Positions 1 to 9,159 of a DNA stretch of 64,000 nucleotides are shown here, in pieces. How positions within the stretch are numbered: the first letter of the stretch is position 1; every line of letters starts with the position of its first letter. The position numbers and the translations under genes were made by a program. Source of the stretch: JADFRG01 sp036986135 (GTDB taxonomy: Bacteria > Chloroflexota > Anaerolineae > Anaerolineales > E44-bin32). A model generated the notes under the pieces. The model saw nothing but the letters and a program-made list of their open reading frames with translations, made no database searches and was not told where the DNA came from. Location of the stretch: contig BTQZ01000001.1 of assembly GCA_036986135.1 (NCBI GenBank), forward strand, positions 1 through 64,000, given 5' to 3'.

Positions 1-39
1 GTCGCCGCGAATAGGGGGAAGCATCAAGTAAGTCCCGAA

Positions 40-70
40 GGGGCTGTCTGTACAAGCTGACAGCCCCTTT
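40..70 (+). terminator. Rho-independent terminator of an upstream gene
   Basis: A perfect 9-bp stem (GGGGCTGTC at 40-48 with GACAGCCCC at 59-67) has a 10-base loop and is followed by a short T run. It probably ends a gene that lies before the window. Confidence 0.75.
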
Positions 71-217
71 GTCGTTCCCCGGGCAATCCTGATCTACCCA
101 ATATCGGCGGTGCGGACGGCGGGCGCGACGCAGGCTCAAGTCGTTACGGCGAGTCGTAAGGAGACCCACAGGCGCTGCGCCCAGAGTTCATGACAATCTG
201 TCTGGCCTATCCGACAG

Positions 218-709
218 TTGACTAGTGGCAAATTGAGAAGATTGACCCGAAGGTTGGTTATCGAAGGCTTGCTATTAGGCAGCGCGGGTTTGATCGTCAG
301 TCAGCTCACTGCGCCGAGCCTAATCGGGCGATCGCTGGCGGATCCGCTCCCGCTGGCCCTCGTGCCGGCCGCCGTTATGCGCTCCGTGCGAGAGGGCTTC
401 GCTTACTTTGATTTAAGCTCCCCGTTGCTGCACTTGATTTTCGCCATCGGACTCGGTGCCGGAGCCGCGTGGTTGACCGTGCGCCGCGGAGGAACCGCCG
501 AGCAGGCGCGGCCGACTGCCAGGATCGCCTCGGGCCTGAGCATTCTGGTGGTTGCGGTACAGGAGGTGGATGCGGTGATCGTGGCGTTCTACTACGGCCT
601 CTCGGCCTTTGTCAGCCTCTCGATCAGCGCGTATGCGGCGGACCGTGTGGCGCGTCAGCTGTTCCGCAGGCAGGCGGCAGCGATTAGACAACTCGGTAAG
701 AATGAGTGA
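218..709 (+). CDS. Hypothetical multi-pass membrane protein
   Basis: This 163-residue protein is not one I recognise. It starts at TTG. It has a basic N-terminus, then hydrophobic stretches at about residues 15-35, 68-88 and 103-140, so three or four membrane segments are likely, and ends with an Arg-rich cytoplasmic tail. It stands alone between a terminator and the convergent kinase gene. The inverted repeat at 738-768 follows its stop. No ribosome-binding site is obvious before the TTG, so the start is uncertain. Confidence 0.55.
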   Translation: MTSGKLRRLTRRLVIEGLLLGSAGLIVSQLTAPSLIGRSLADPLPLALVPAAVMRSVREGFAYFDLSSPLLHLIFAIGLGAGAAWLTVRRGGTAEQARPTARIASGLSILVVAVQEVDAVIVAFYYGLSAFVSLSISAYAADRVARQLFRRQAAAIRQLGKNE

Positions 710-737
710 TTGCGGAACGGGAAGGGAGCCTGAATCG

Positions 738-768
738 AGAGAGCCGAGGACGCCGACCCCGGCTCTCT
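738..768. other. Inverted repeat without T run
   Basis: AGAGAGCCG at 738-746 pairs with CGGCTCTCT at 760-768 around a 13-base loop. No T run follows on either strand, so it is at best a weak or factor-dependent terminator between the convergent genes ending at 709 and 1009. I see no gene in the remaining 240 bases of this gap. Confidence 0.4.
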
Positions 769-1008
769 AGTAAGGAGGAGAAGAAGAGATTTCCACCCTT
801 CCGACATTAGATTACATGGGAGGGTAATTCCGTGCTGGTCGGAATCACCACGCAATATCTACGTGAATCCTACGCTAGAGCAATCCTTCACAACGGGACT
901 AGCGTCCCATCCGCTGCGGGAGTGGGTCTTTACGAGGCTAAATTTGGAGCCCGCTGGGGAGCCTAGCGACTTGGGCAGAGCGATCGGGGCTTTCAGAGAG
1001 TGGACTCT

Positions 1009-2991
1009 CTAGATGCCGTCAGAGATAAAGCAGCCGTTGTCGAACTCCATCTCGAGGAAGTATCCCCACGGCTGAACATTGTTCTGGAAGAAGAAGATTA
1101 GCGGCTTCGACCCAAAGGGTGGGATGCTCCGATCATTTTTAAGCGACGTGAGCCAGGCCTCCGGCGGTGGAGCCCTATCATTCCAGATCGTATCGGGCTC
1201 CAGCCTGACTTTAATGAGATCGCCGTTTGGATCAGGCCAATTCAGATGGATCCACATGATCTTGATCGTGACCGGGTTATCGTTGAATATTTCCGTGCCT
1301 GCTTCCCTGGACCCAATCCGAAAGCCTCCCGGCAAGATATTAGTGCAGGGGTCCACCGGACTCGTCGGCCATGGGGTGTCGGTAGGCGGGATCATTGCCG
1401 TAGAAGCCGGGGTCCGAGTGGGGGTCTTGCTCGGCATCATGCTTGGAGAAAGCGTAGGCGACGTTCCCGCATTGGGGGTCCAGGTAGGAGTCTTGCTCGG
1501 CAACGAACTGGCGGTTGGCGGAGAGGTTGAAGTGGGCGTCTTACTCGTAATCGGTGTCTTGCTCGCGGTTGGTGAAGGCCCCGGGCTCGGCGTGTAGGTA
1601 GTCGTCGGGGTCTGGCTGGGCGTCTGCGTCCTGCTCGGCGTCGGCGAAGGGCCTGGCGTGGAGGTCTTGCTCGCGGTCGGTGAGGGACCCGGCGTAAACG
1701 TCTTTGTAGCGGTCAAGGAGGGGCCTGGAGTTGCGCTGTGAACGGGGGTCGCAGTCCCTTCGAGCTCTCCCAGCACTTCGAAGTCACCGGCCAGCGTGGC
1801 CATAACGGCGGTTTGGATTTGTTCAGGTGACTGCGTCTCATCGCCTCCAGCGCCCGCAAGCTGAGTGGACAGCGCTTCGATCGTCCCGGCCAGCGCCGTT
1901 AGCTGCGGGCCGCTCATGTCCTCCGGGGACAATCCGCTGCCCTCCGCCGGATTGGCCGCGCCGTCCAGCATTTCCATCAACCCTGATGCCGCAACCGGAC
2001 AAGCCAATAGGAGCAGCAGGAGCACTGCAGCTGCGGCCGCCACCCGACGCAGGCGACTGCCCTTCTTCTTCGGCGGCTCGGGTTCGTGGACCACGATACT
2101 GGCCGCGATCGAGGAAGGCGGCACTTCGATGTTCGGAGCCGGATTGTTAAAGGGGTCCTGCGCATGCGCCAGCGCGGACTGAAAGGCTGCGTTCATCTCG
2201 CCCATCGAGCCAAATCGCTCAGCCGGGTTCTTGGCGGTCGCCTTTAGGATGACCCGCTCAATGGCTTCCGGTACATTGGGACTCCTGAGGCGGGCGAGCG
2301 GAATGGGCTCGTTGATGTGTTTGAGCATCACGGCCATGGGAGTCTCGGCCTGGAATGGCAACTCGCCCGTACAGAGCTGGAATAAAATGACTCCCAGAGA
2401 GTATTGATCAGAGGCCGCGCTCACCTTTTCGCCGCGTGCCTGTTCAGGCGACATATAGGCCGGAGTGCCCAGCAGCGCCGATCCGGTCAGGCTAACCGAT
2501 GCGTCGTGGATGCGGGCAAGGCCGAAGTCGGCCAGCAGCGCATTCCCCTTTTCATCGAGCAAGACGTTAGAGGGTTTCACATCCCGGTGGATAACGCCCT
2601 GCTCGTGAGCGAACTCCAGCGCGCTGCCCAATTGATCCACGAGCATGCCGCCTTCAGAAGGCGTCAGTGGTCCTAGCCTTAGCTTGTCTGCCAGACTTCC
2701 GACTTCGAGTAGCGGCATCACGAGATAGGCGTAGCCCGCGTCTTGCCCAAAGTCCACGACCGGAACGATATGGGGGTGCTTCAAGCGCATCACGACTTCG
2801 GCCTCACGCTGGAAGCGTTTGGTGAATTGGGAATCCTGCGCCATCACCGGCGACATGACCTTTACGGCCACCTGCCAGCCTGTTTCTGCGTCAGCCGCCT
2901 TAAATACCGAGGCCATACCGCCCTGACCGATCTGCTCGATCAGGCGATATTTGCCGAGCACCTCAACTGGCAGCTTGGCTTCGGCCATCAT
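1009..2991 (-). CDS. Transmembrane Ser/Thr protein kinase (PknB type) with TPSP linker
   Basis: This 660-residue protein has a complete eukaryotic-type kinase domain at about residues 15-275. The Gly-rich loop is GQGGMASV, the ATP-anchoring lysine is K44, the catalytic loop is HRDVKPSN (135-142) and the metal motif is DFG (155-157). A single membrane segment lies near 313-335. It is followed by a short acidic stretch and a Thr/Pro/Ser-rich linker at about 413-542, then a 118-residue extracytoplasmic domain with two Cys. The layout is that of a membrane receptor kinase: catalytic side in the cytoplasm, a stalk and small sensor domain outside. The C-terminal domain resembles those that follow TPSP linkers in Chloroflexota surface proteins, but I cannot name it. 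The gene stands alone, and its substrate is unknown. Confidence 0.9.
   Translation of the reverse strand: MMAEAKLPVEVLGKYRLIEQIGQGGMASVFKAADAETGWQVAVKVMSPVMAQDSQFTKRFQREAEVVMRLKHPHIVPVVDFGQDAGYAYLVMPLLEVGSLADKLRLGPLTPSEGGMLVDQLGSALEFAHEQGVIHRDVKPSNVLLDEKGNALLADFGLARIHDASVSLTGSALLGTPAYMSPEQARGEKVSAASDQYSLGVILFQLCTGELPFQAETPMAVMLKHINEPIPLARLRSPNVPEAIERVILKATAKNPAERFGSMGEMNAAFQSALAHAQDPFNNPAPNIEVPPSSIAASIVVHEPEPPKKKGSRLRRVAAAAAVLLLLLLACPVAASGLMEMLDGAANPAEGSGLSPEDMSGPQLTALAGTIEALSTQLAGAGGDETQSPEQIQTAVMATLAGDFEVLGELEGTATPVHSATPGPSLTATKTFTPGPSPTASKTSTPGPSPTPSRTQTPSQTPTTTYTPSPGPSPTASKTPITSKTPTSTSPPTASSLPSKTPTWTPNAGTSPTLSPSMMPSKTPTRTPASTAMIPPTDTPWPTSPVDPCTNILPGGFRIGSREAGTEIFNDNPVTIKIMWIHLNWPDPNGDLIKVRLEPDTIWNDRAPPPEAWLTSLKNDRSIPPFGSKPLIFFFQNNVQPWGYFLEMEFDNGCFISDGI
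1365..1752 (-). repeat. Degenerate tandem repeat coding the TPGPSPT-type linker
   Basis: The kinase linker is built from imperfect repeats of TPGPSPTASKT-like units. Several near-identical blocks of about 30-40 bases encode it, clearest at 1620-1735. Such tracts expand and contract easily, so stalk length may vary between strains. Confidence 0.7.
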
Positions 2992-3107
2992 CTACATACC
3001 TGGCGCGCTCTCCAATTAGTGGACCTAACCCTCCGGTGCGAAATAAGCGCGCACGCGGGCCTCCATCTCTGGAGCCCACGCGGCAGCAATGGGAGGCGGC
3101 CGGTACG

Positions 3108-3386
3108 CTAGCGGTGCAACAAGAAGCTGGCGATGACCAGCCCGTTGTAGATGGACACGTCGTGTGAGTTGACTTCCCATGGCCCACCTTCGAGCGCTTC
3201 CATAGCGGGTCCCAGGCCCTTTTCGATCTCCGCCATGACCCGGCGTATTTCTGGCGCCTGGTCGGTCATGGTTTCGAGCAGGCCTGGCATCTTCAGGCGG
3301 TGGGTCAACACGAGCATCCGATACCCGGGCTGGCCGTTCGACACAGCGATTGTTGCCGGCGCCGAAACGGTTGTTTGTTGATGCAT
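3108..3386 (-). CDS. Small hypothetical protein
   Basis: This 92-residue protein is not recognised. It has no signal peptide or membrane segment. The middle is a likely amphipathic helix rich in Glu and Met, and the end is hydrophobic. Composition is balanced and codon use is like its neighbours, which favours a real gene. It reads toward the kinase gene, 116 bases upstream of it, so they could be co-transcribed. A GTG or TTG start elsewhere is possible because the ribosome-binding site is weak. Confidence 0.5.
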   Translation of the reverse strand: MHQQTTVSAPATIAVSNGQPGYRMLVLTHRLKMPGLLETMTDQAPEIRRVMAEIEKGLGPAMEALEGGPWEVNSHDVSIYNGLVIASFLLHR

Positions 3387-3662
3387 ATGCCCTGTGGATT
3401 TCAGTGTAGCGGGCTTTGGAAAGCGACGACCTTACGCTATGCTTACAGCGGTCGGGCCAGCCTAGGCCCCGTTTGAATCCCAGCTCTCAACCACAATTGA
3501 CCCACCCGTCTGGATGCGATACGATCCGCAGCGTCATGTCGCAACCCCCTGCAATTCGCACAGAAGCGCTGGCACGCGCCCATAAGATCGGCGGGCGCAC
3601 GAAGGACGAGCAGCAAGAGCCCATGGCGCATAGGATCGATAACGAGGGTCGAGTGCAGATTT

Positions 3663-5165
3663 ATGCTCCTTGAGTGGCTGCTGGCGGCACTACCGCTGGC
3701 CACGATCCTGGTGCTGCTGGTGGGCTTCCGCTGGGGCGCCGATAAGGCTGGGCCAGCGGGCTGGTTGGTGGCCGTCCTCCTGGCGGCCTTTTATTTTGGG
3801 GCCGGGATAGAAGTCCTCGCCGCGGCGCAGACGAAGGCGCTGCTGCTTACCTTCGACGTGCTGCTCATCATTTGGGGAGCGTTCTTGCTCTACCGCGTAA
3901 CCGACGAAGCCGGTGCAATTGAGGTCATCGGCGAGACACTCCCCAGCCTCATCAAGGACCGGGGCATGCAGGCGCTGTTGATCGGCTGGCCCTTTGCCTC
4001 GTTCCTGCAGGGAGTCGGAGGCTTTGGCGTGCCGACGGCCGTCACGGCGCCGCTGCTCATCGGTCTTGGCTATGCACCGTTGACGGCGGTGATCGTGCCC
4101 TCCATCGGCCAGGCCTGGTCAGTGACCTTTGGGTCGCTGGGTTCCTCATTTCAAGCCCTGATGGTTGCCTCCGGCCTCGGGTGGGAGCAGTTGGCGGCGG
4201 CTTCAGCGATATTGCTCGGGCTGCTCGGATATGGTTCCGGAATCGGGGCCGAACATGCCGCTCACGGTTGGCGCGCTGTGCGCCGGTTGGCGGTTGTGAT
4301 CCTCATACTGGGAACCGTGATGGGAGTGACCCAGTATCTGCTGGCCACAAACGGACTGTGGAACCTCGCGGGATTTGGCGCAGGACTGGCGGGAATGGTC
4401 GTTGGATACTTCTTGGCCCGAGAGGGCAGGCCCTCGCGGGCGCTGCTACTAGCGATGTCTGCCTACCTGGCGCTCATCGCAATAACGGTCGTAGTCCAGC
4501 TGATCCCGGTTGTTCGAGAAGCGCTGGGAGGCCCGCAGATTCGGCTCGAGTTCCCGGAGTTGAGCACTGCGCGTGGATTCACAACGCCGGAAGGACCGGG
4601 ACGGGTGATACCGATCTTCACCCACGCCGGCGCCCTGCTGTTCTACGCCGCCATCGTTGCCTACCTCATCCATCGCCGTGCGGGTCAGTATCGGCCCGGT
4701 GCGGCCCGAAGAATCCTGGTGGGCACCATCACGCGCGTCATCCCTTCCAGTCTGGGAATTGCGGCCCTCGTTTCAATGGCGGTCGTCATGGGGCACGCCG
4801 GTATGACGGAAGCGTTGGCCCAGGGGCTGGCGCGCGCATTTGCGGGTGTCTACCCTGCCCTGGCGCCGTGGATCGGGGGACTTGGGGCCTTCATGACCGG
4901 ATCCAACACCAATTCGAACGTGGTCTTTGGCGAGCTCCAACTGCGCACCGCCGAGCTTCTCGGGTACAGCGTTCCGCTGTTGCTCGCGGCACAGACCGCG
5001 GGTGCGGCTATCTTTTCGGTGCTGGCGCCCTCGAAGATCGTGGTGGGAGCCAGCACGGCCGGCATGGGAGGAAAAGAAGGAATTATCTTGCGACGCTTGA
5101 TTCTCTACTGCGGCGTACTGCTGGTCGCGCTGAGCTTGGTCGTGTGGCTGGCGGCACAAAGATGA
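3663..5165 (+). CDS. L-lactate permease (LctP) family transporter
   Basis: This 500-residue integral membrane protein has about twelve hydrophobic segments. It carries LctP hallmarks: a GVGGFGVP stretch near residue 120, IGQAWSVTFGSLG near 162, and the conserved TGSNTNSNVVFGELQ near 420. The family imports lactate, glycolate and related 2-hydroxy acids with protons. Here it heads the catabolic island and overlaps a 49-residue membrane protein gene by ATGA, so it may import a carboxylate used or made by the island. The substrate is inferred only from the family. Confidence 0.88.
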   Translation: MLLEWLLAALPLATILVLLVGFRWGADKAGPAGWLVAVLLAAFYFGAGIEVLAAAQTKALLLTFDVLLIIWGAFLLYRVTDEAGAIEVIGETLPSLIKDRGMQALLIGWPFASFLQGVGGFGVPTAVTAPLLIGLGYAPLTAVIVPSIGQAWSVTFGSLGSSFQALMVASGLGWEQLAAASAILLGLLGYGSGIGAEHAAHGWRAVRRLAVVILILGTVMGVTQYLLATNGLWNLAGFGAGLAGMVVGYFLAREGRPSRALLLAMSAYLALIAITVVVQLIPVVREALGGPQIRLEFPELSTARGFTTPEGPGRVIPIFTHAGALLFYAAIVAYLIHRRAGQYRPGAARRILVGTITRVIPSSLGIAALVSMAVVMGHAGMTEALAQGLARAFAGVYPALAPWIGGLGAFMTGSNTNSNVVFGELQLRTAELLGYSVPLLLAAQTAGAAIFSVLAPSKIVVGASTAGMGGKEGIILRRLILYCGVLLVALSLVVWLAAQR

Positions 5166-5311
5166 GTCGCACCGTGATACTTCAAGCCATCGCGTTTGGG
5201 CTTATCATGCTTCCTTCTTTAGCGCTCTACTGGGCGGAAGCCGAGTGGCTTGTCTGGGGCCTCATGGCTCTGATTGCCGCGGGTATGCTTATCGGGCTGC
5301 GCAGGTCTTAG
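5162..5311 (+). CDS. Small membrane protein overlapping the permease
   Basis: This 49-residue protein starts at the ATG inside the permease stop (ATGA overlap). It has two hydrophobic segments, at about residues 5-24 and 29-45, and a short basic end (GLRRS). Overlap and orientation indicate translational coupling to the LctP-type permease. It could be an accessory subunit of the permease. I do not recognise a family. Confidence 0.6.
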   Translation: MSRTVILQAIAFGLIMLPSLALYWAEAEWLVWGLMALIAAGMLIGLRRS

Positions 5312-5324
5312 TGGAGGAAAAAGC

Positions 5325-5768
5325 ATGAAACTCGATGGTGAAGTGACTATTCAGGCGGACCGCCAGAAGGTATGGGAGTTCCTCACCGATGCGGAATCTG
5401 TCAGTCAGTGTGCTCCGGGATTAGAGTCGATGGTGATCATCGAGCCAGACAAGCAGTTCGAGGCAGTCGTAGCGATTGGATTCGGGACCATCAAAGTGCG
5501 ATTTGTGACGAACGTACGCTGGGTTGAGCTGGATGCTCCAAACCTGGCGAAGATGACGGCCCACGGAACCGCACCTGGTAGCGCAGCGGACGTCAATGGG
5601 GAAATGCGACTCGAGGACACGCCCGGCGGTGGGACCCGCATGACCTGGTCCGCCGACGTGGTGGTGTCAGGCACCATCACCAGTCTTGCCTCGCGCATGA
5701 TGGGAAGCGTCAGCAAGAAGATTGCGAACAACTTTTTCGACTGTGTAAGGGGAGTTCTCGAAACCTAG
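5325..5768 (+). CDS. coxG: CoxG-like SRPBCC protein
   Basis: The likely start is the ATG at 5325, preceded by GGAGG at 5313-5317, giving 147 residues. The opening pattern (MKLDGEV followed by VWEFLTDAE and CAPG) and the SRPBCC fold are those of carbon monoxide dehydrogenase subunit G, a hydrophobic-cavity protein linked with maturation or membrane attachment of CoxMSL-type molybdenum enzymes. The molybdenum hydroxylase subunits are encoded 3-13 kb downstream. It follows the small membrane protein by 13 bases, in the same likely transcript. Its exact role is inferred from this association. Confidence 0.8.
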   Translation: MKLDGEVTIQADRQKVWEFLTDAESVSQCAPGLESMVIIEPDKQFEAVVAIGFGTIKVRFVTNVRWVELDAPNLAKMTAHGTAPGSAADVNGEMRLEDTPGGGTRMTWSADVVVSGTITSLASRMMGSVSKKIANNFFDCVRGVLET

Positions 5769-5772
5769 CAGC

Positions 5773-6915
5773 TTAGACGCCGAGGATGTGGGTGATGACC
5801 GTACTGCCAGCACCTCCGACGCTTTGCATCATGCCGATCTCAGCCCCGCGCACTTGATTCTTGCCCGCTCTCCCCGTTAGCTGCAGAACAATTTCAGATG
5901 CCTGATAGAGGGCTGTGGCGCCGATCGGGTGGCCTCTCGCCTTCAATCCCCCCATAGTGGTGATTGGGATATCTCCACGCAGTGCAATCCGTTTCTCCTC
6001 AGCCAGACGCCATCCCTGACCCTGATCCGCGAATCCGGCGGCTTCCAGCAGCATGCAGGCCATGATGCTGAACGCATCGTGCACCTCGAAGAAATCGATG
6101 TCTTCTCGATGGACATTCGCCTGTCGATAGGCCTTTGCGGCGCTCTGCTGAGCCGCCTCCAACCAGAGAGGATTTGGCCGGTCGCCAACCCGAAAACGGT
6201 CCGTTGCCACACTGCTGGATAGGATGCGCACCGGATGTGGGCTGTGTGTGCGCGCCTCTTCCGCCGGCGACAGCACTATCGCCGCTGCGCCGTCGCAAAT
6301 CGGCGAGCAATCAAGCAGCCGTAAGGGATCATGCACCATGCGCGATTTCATTACAGTGCGGGGCTTCACAATCATGTCCTTGAAGAGTGCGTTTGGGTTG
6401 TTGCGTGCGTTATGGTGCGCAACAACCGGGAAATTTACGAAACCATCTTCCGGTACGTCATACCGCTTCCGGTAAAGGCGCATCAGATCTGCATTCTTGC
6501 TGATGAGTGTGGCGCCGTCCTCCACCTCCTTGGCGTCCAGGGCCTTGGATATCGCGGGGGTGGCCAGACCCTCGCTCATCTTTTCGACGCCCACAACCAC
6601 CGCCAGGTCTGCCTCCCCACTTCCCACCGCCAGGTAGCCCATCCGAAGGGCGGCGGATCCGCTCGCCGTGGCGGCTTGCACCTGAAGCGCCTCAATTCCA
6701 GCCAGTCCGGCTTCATCCGCAATGAGCGCCGCGATATGCTTCTGACCTTGCAGCTCGTCGCCGAGCATGTTGCTGGCGAATAGAGCGTCAACGCGCTCGA
6801 CGCCGGCCCTTTCCATAGCGCCGCGCACGACCTGCGATCCCAGCTGCCGCAGGCCCTGATGCGTGGCCGCTTGGATAGGTATTTGGGCGGCGCCTACGAT
6901 GCTTACAGGGCGCAT
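5773..6915 (-). CDS. Thiolase-superfamily protein lacking the usual nucleophilic Cys
   Basis: This 380-residue protein is of the SCP-2/archaeal acetyl-CoA acetyltransferase type. It retains the HDAF motif, GHPIGAT with its catalytic His near residue 333, and a VGGAGSTVITHIL end. In this family the nucleophile sits in a pattern like AACASG; here the sequence is AATASG, with Thr83 at the Cys position (codon ACG). Normal Claisen or thiolytic chemistry is therefore doubtful. No DUF35 partner is adjacent. It follows the CaiB gene on the same strand by about 60 bases, so the two may act on one CoA ester. Confidence 0.85.
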   Translation of the reverse strand: MRPVSIVGAAQIPIQAATHQGLRQLGSQVVRGAMERAGVERVDALFASNMLGDELQGQKHIAALIADEAGLAGIEALQVQAATASGSAALRMGYLAVGSGEADLAVVVGVEKMSEGLATPAISKALDAKEVEDGATLISKNADLMRLYRKRYDVPEDGFVNFPVVAHHNARNNPNALFKDMIVKPRTVMKSRMVHDPLRLLDCSPICDGAAAIVLSPAEEARTHSPHPVRILSSSVATDRFRVGDRPNPLWLEAAQQSAAKAYRQANVHREDIDFFEVHDAFSIMACMLLEAAGFADQGQGWRLAEEKRIALRGDIPITTMGGLKARGHPIGATALYQASEIVLQLTGRAGKNQVRGAEIGMMQSVGGAGSTVITHILGV

Positions 6916-6977
6916 GCTGGTCTCAATTCCCCTGGAGCAGCCACACTGTGCATCACGAATTCATGCTGCGCAGTCGT

Positions 6978-8192
6978 TCAAACGACGCCCGCCTCGCGCA
7001 GGGCCCGGATATCCTCCGAGTCGAAGCTCAGCAGCCCTGACAGAATCTGGTCCGTATGCTGCCCCAAGGTCGGCGGCGGATACCGCACTTCACTCGATGC
7101 GGTCGGAATATTCAGTGGCGAGCGCAGAAGCGGCACGCTGCCTTCGGTGGGGTGCGGTACTTCCATGACCAGCTCTCGAGCGAGAACCTGGGGATCTGAT
7201 AGCACAGCATCAATGGTGTTTATCGGACCTGCCGGCAGCCCAATGCTCTCACAGAGCTGGATCCAGTGCTCAACGGAACCAGTAGAGAACAACTCGTTCA
7301 AAAGCCTCACCAGCTCGGATCGATTCTGCAAGCGGGCGGGGTTGGTGGCGAACCGCTCGTCCGCTGCCCACGCCTCTCGATCGATAGCCTCGCAGAATTT
7401 CGCCCACTGAATGTCGTTTCCGGCCGCAAAGGCGAAGTAATCATCTTTCGCCTCAAAGACCTCATAGGGCACGATATTAGGGTGCGCGTTGCCAAAGCGG
7501 CGCGGTGGGTCGCCGGAAACGAGATAGTTGCTGGCTACATACGACATCAAGGCCACCTGGCAGTCCAGCAACGAGATATCGATCCGCTGGCCGGCCCCGG
7601 TGCGCTCGTGTGCGTACAGGGAGGCGAGCACCGCATTACAGGCGTACATTCCACTGGCCAGATCTGCTATGGCGATACCGGCACGGAAGGGTTCGCCATC
7701 CTCCGGTCCGGTGACGCTCATGAATCCCCCCAACGCCTGGACAATGAAGTCGTATCCGGGGCGATCGCGGTACGGCCCCGTGTATCCGTAGCCGGTAACC
7801 GTGCAGTAGATCAGGTCTGGCTTTAGTTCTTTTAGCTGCTCGTAATCAAGCCCCCATTTCTCGAGTGTGCCCATTCGGAAGTTCTCGATTAGGACATCGG
7901 CCTCTTGGATCAGCTTTTTCAGGATTGCGCGCCCGCGTTTGGATTTCAAATTGAGGGTCAGGCTGCGCTTGTTGCGATTTGCGGCGAGAAAGTAGGACGA
8001 TTCCCCGCCGGCAGTGAAGGGGGGCCCCCACTGTCTTGTGTCGTCGCCGCGGCCTGGAACCTCCACCTTGATAACGTCCGCGCCAAGATCGCCCAGCAGC
8101 ATCGTGCAGTAGGGCCCGGCCAGGATGCGGGTCAAATCCACGACACGCACACCATCGAGCAGTTTGTCGGAAGGTTCAGAGGAGCTGATCAT
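6978..8192 (-). CDS. CaiB/BaiF (class III) CoA-transferase
   Basis: This 404-residue protein is of the typical length for the family. It shows the N-terminal LDGVRVVDLTRILAGPY block, GADVIKVE, and the catalytic Asp in AIADLASG (D177), which forms the acyl anhydride with the substrate carboxylate. The family moves CoA between carboxylic acids such as formate/oxalate or succinate/benzylsuccinate. It lies upstream of the thiolase-like gene and is divergent from the molybdenum hydroxylase operon, with only about 46 bases between starts, so the two directions may share control. It could activate the acid product of the island; the substrate is not shown by sequence. Confidence 0.9.
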   Translation of the reverse strand: MISSSEPSDKLLDGVRVVDLTRILAGPYCTMLLGDLGADVIKVEVPGRGDDTRQWGPPFTAGGESSYFLAANRNKRSLTLNLKSKRGRAILKKLIQEADVLIENFRMGTLEKWGLDYEQLKELKPDLIYCTVTGYGYTGPYRDRPGYDFIVQALGGFMSVTGPEDGEPFRAGIAIADLASGMYACNAVLASLYAHERTGAGQRIDISLLDCQVALMSYVASNYLVSGDPPRRFGNAHPNIVPYEVFEAKDDYFAFAAGNDIQWAKFCEAIDREAWAADERFATNPARLQNRSELVRLLNELFSTGSVEHWIQLCESIGLPAGPINTIDAVLSDPQVLARELVMEVPHPTEGSVPLLRSPLNIPTASSEVRYPPPTLGQHTDQILSGLLSFDSEDIRALREAGVV

Positions 8193-8238
8193 GCGAGGCG
8201 CGTCGAATTATAGTACGTGCACAACTGAGGCGGGCGAG

Positions 8239-9159
8239 ATGGTGTTGTACAATGCGTACCCTTCAGACCCGGCAATGAAACCACCTCCATTTAAATACAT
8301 CGCAGCCGAATCTGTGGAGCATACCCTCGAGCTGATGGAAGAGCATGGAGAGGCGGCCAAGCTGCTGGCCGGCGGCCAAAGCCTCATTCCCGCCATGAAT
8401 TTCCGAGTGCTTCAACCCTCGGTACTCATCGACCTGAACCGTATCGAGGACCTGGAATACATCCGGCGTGCCGACGACGGCGCGCTCGTTGTCGGCGCCA
8501 TGACACGCCAACGTGACTTAGAGCAGAGCCACGATGTGGAGCGTGTAGCGCCGCTGCTCTACGAGGCCATGCCGCACATTGCTCATCCTCAGATCCGCAC
8601 TCGCGGCACTATCGGCGGAAGCCTGGCCCATGCCGATCCGGCAGCCGAGCTGCCGGCGGTCGCGATTGCCGCCGGCGCCAGCATGAAAGCCAGCGGACCG
8701 ATAGGAGATCGCTGGATCGAGGCGAAGGATTTCTTCGAAGGGATGTTCTCAACCGCCCTCGGACCGAATGAGATGCTGGTGGAAGTGACCTTCCCTGCCA
8801 TGACGTCGCAAACTGGGTGGAGATTCGAGGAAACCTCCCGGCGCAGGGGTGACTACGCCATGATGGGCGTGGCGGTCGAGGTAATGGTAGACGACGAAGG
8901 GGCCTGCAAGGAAGCGCGTCTGGTCTACTTGAATGCTGGTGATGGGCCGATCGAAGCTGAAAATGCGGCGGCCATGCTCTGTGGAGAGCGGCCTACGCAG
9001 GAACTCATCGCGGCTGCGGCGGCAGAGGCAGCGGACCATGAGATCGATCCAATGGGCAATGTGCACGCCTCGATTGACTTCCAGCGCCACCTGGCCAGGG
9101 TGCTGACCGAGCGCGCGCTCTTGAAGGCCTTTGCTCGTGGGGGGAACTCGAAAACCTGA
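8239..9159 (+). CDS. coxM: Molybdenum hydroxylase FAD subunit (CoxM-like)
   Basis: I place the start at ATG 8239, preceded by TGAGG; ATG 8275, giving a protein that begins MKPPPFKY, is the main alternative and fits the family N-terminus. About 306 residues. The FAD motifs are present: AGGQSLIP near residue 50 and TRGTIGGSLAHADPAAE near 125. This medium subunit takes electrons from the iron-sulfur subunit to FAD and then to an acceptor. Its stop overlaps the start of the small subunit (TGATG), so the two are translationally coupled. Confidence 0.92.
   Translation: MVLYNAYPSDPAMKPPPFKYIAAESVEHTLELMEEHGEAAKLLAGGQSLIPAMNFRVLQPSVLIDLNRIEDLEYIRRADDGALVVGAMTRQRDLEQSHDVERVAPLLYEAMPHIAHPQIRTRGTIGGSLAHADPAAELPAVAIAAGASMKASGPIGDRWIEAKDFFEGMFSTALGPNEMLVEVTFPAMTSQTGWRFEETSRRRGDYAMMGVAVEVMVDDEGACKEARLVYLNAGDGPIEAENAAAMLCGERPTQELIAAAAAEAADHEIDPMGNVHASIDFQRHLARVLTERALLKAFARGGNSKT

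Noticed and set aside
4181..5311. 376-codon plus-strand frame over the permease
   Set aside because: It is a shifted frame of the LctP gene, rich in Gly and Arg. Only its last 49 codons are real, and they start at ATG 5162.
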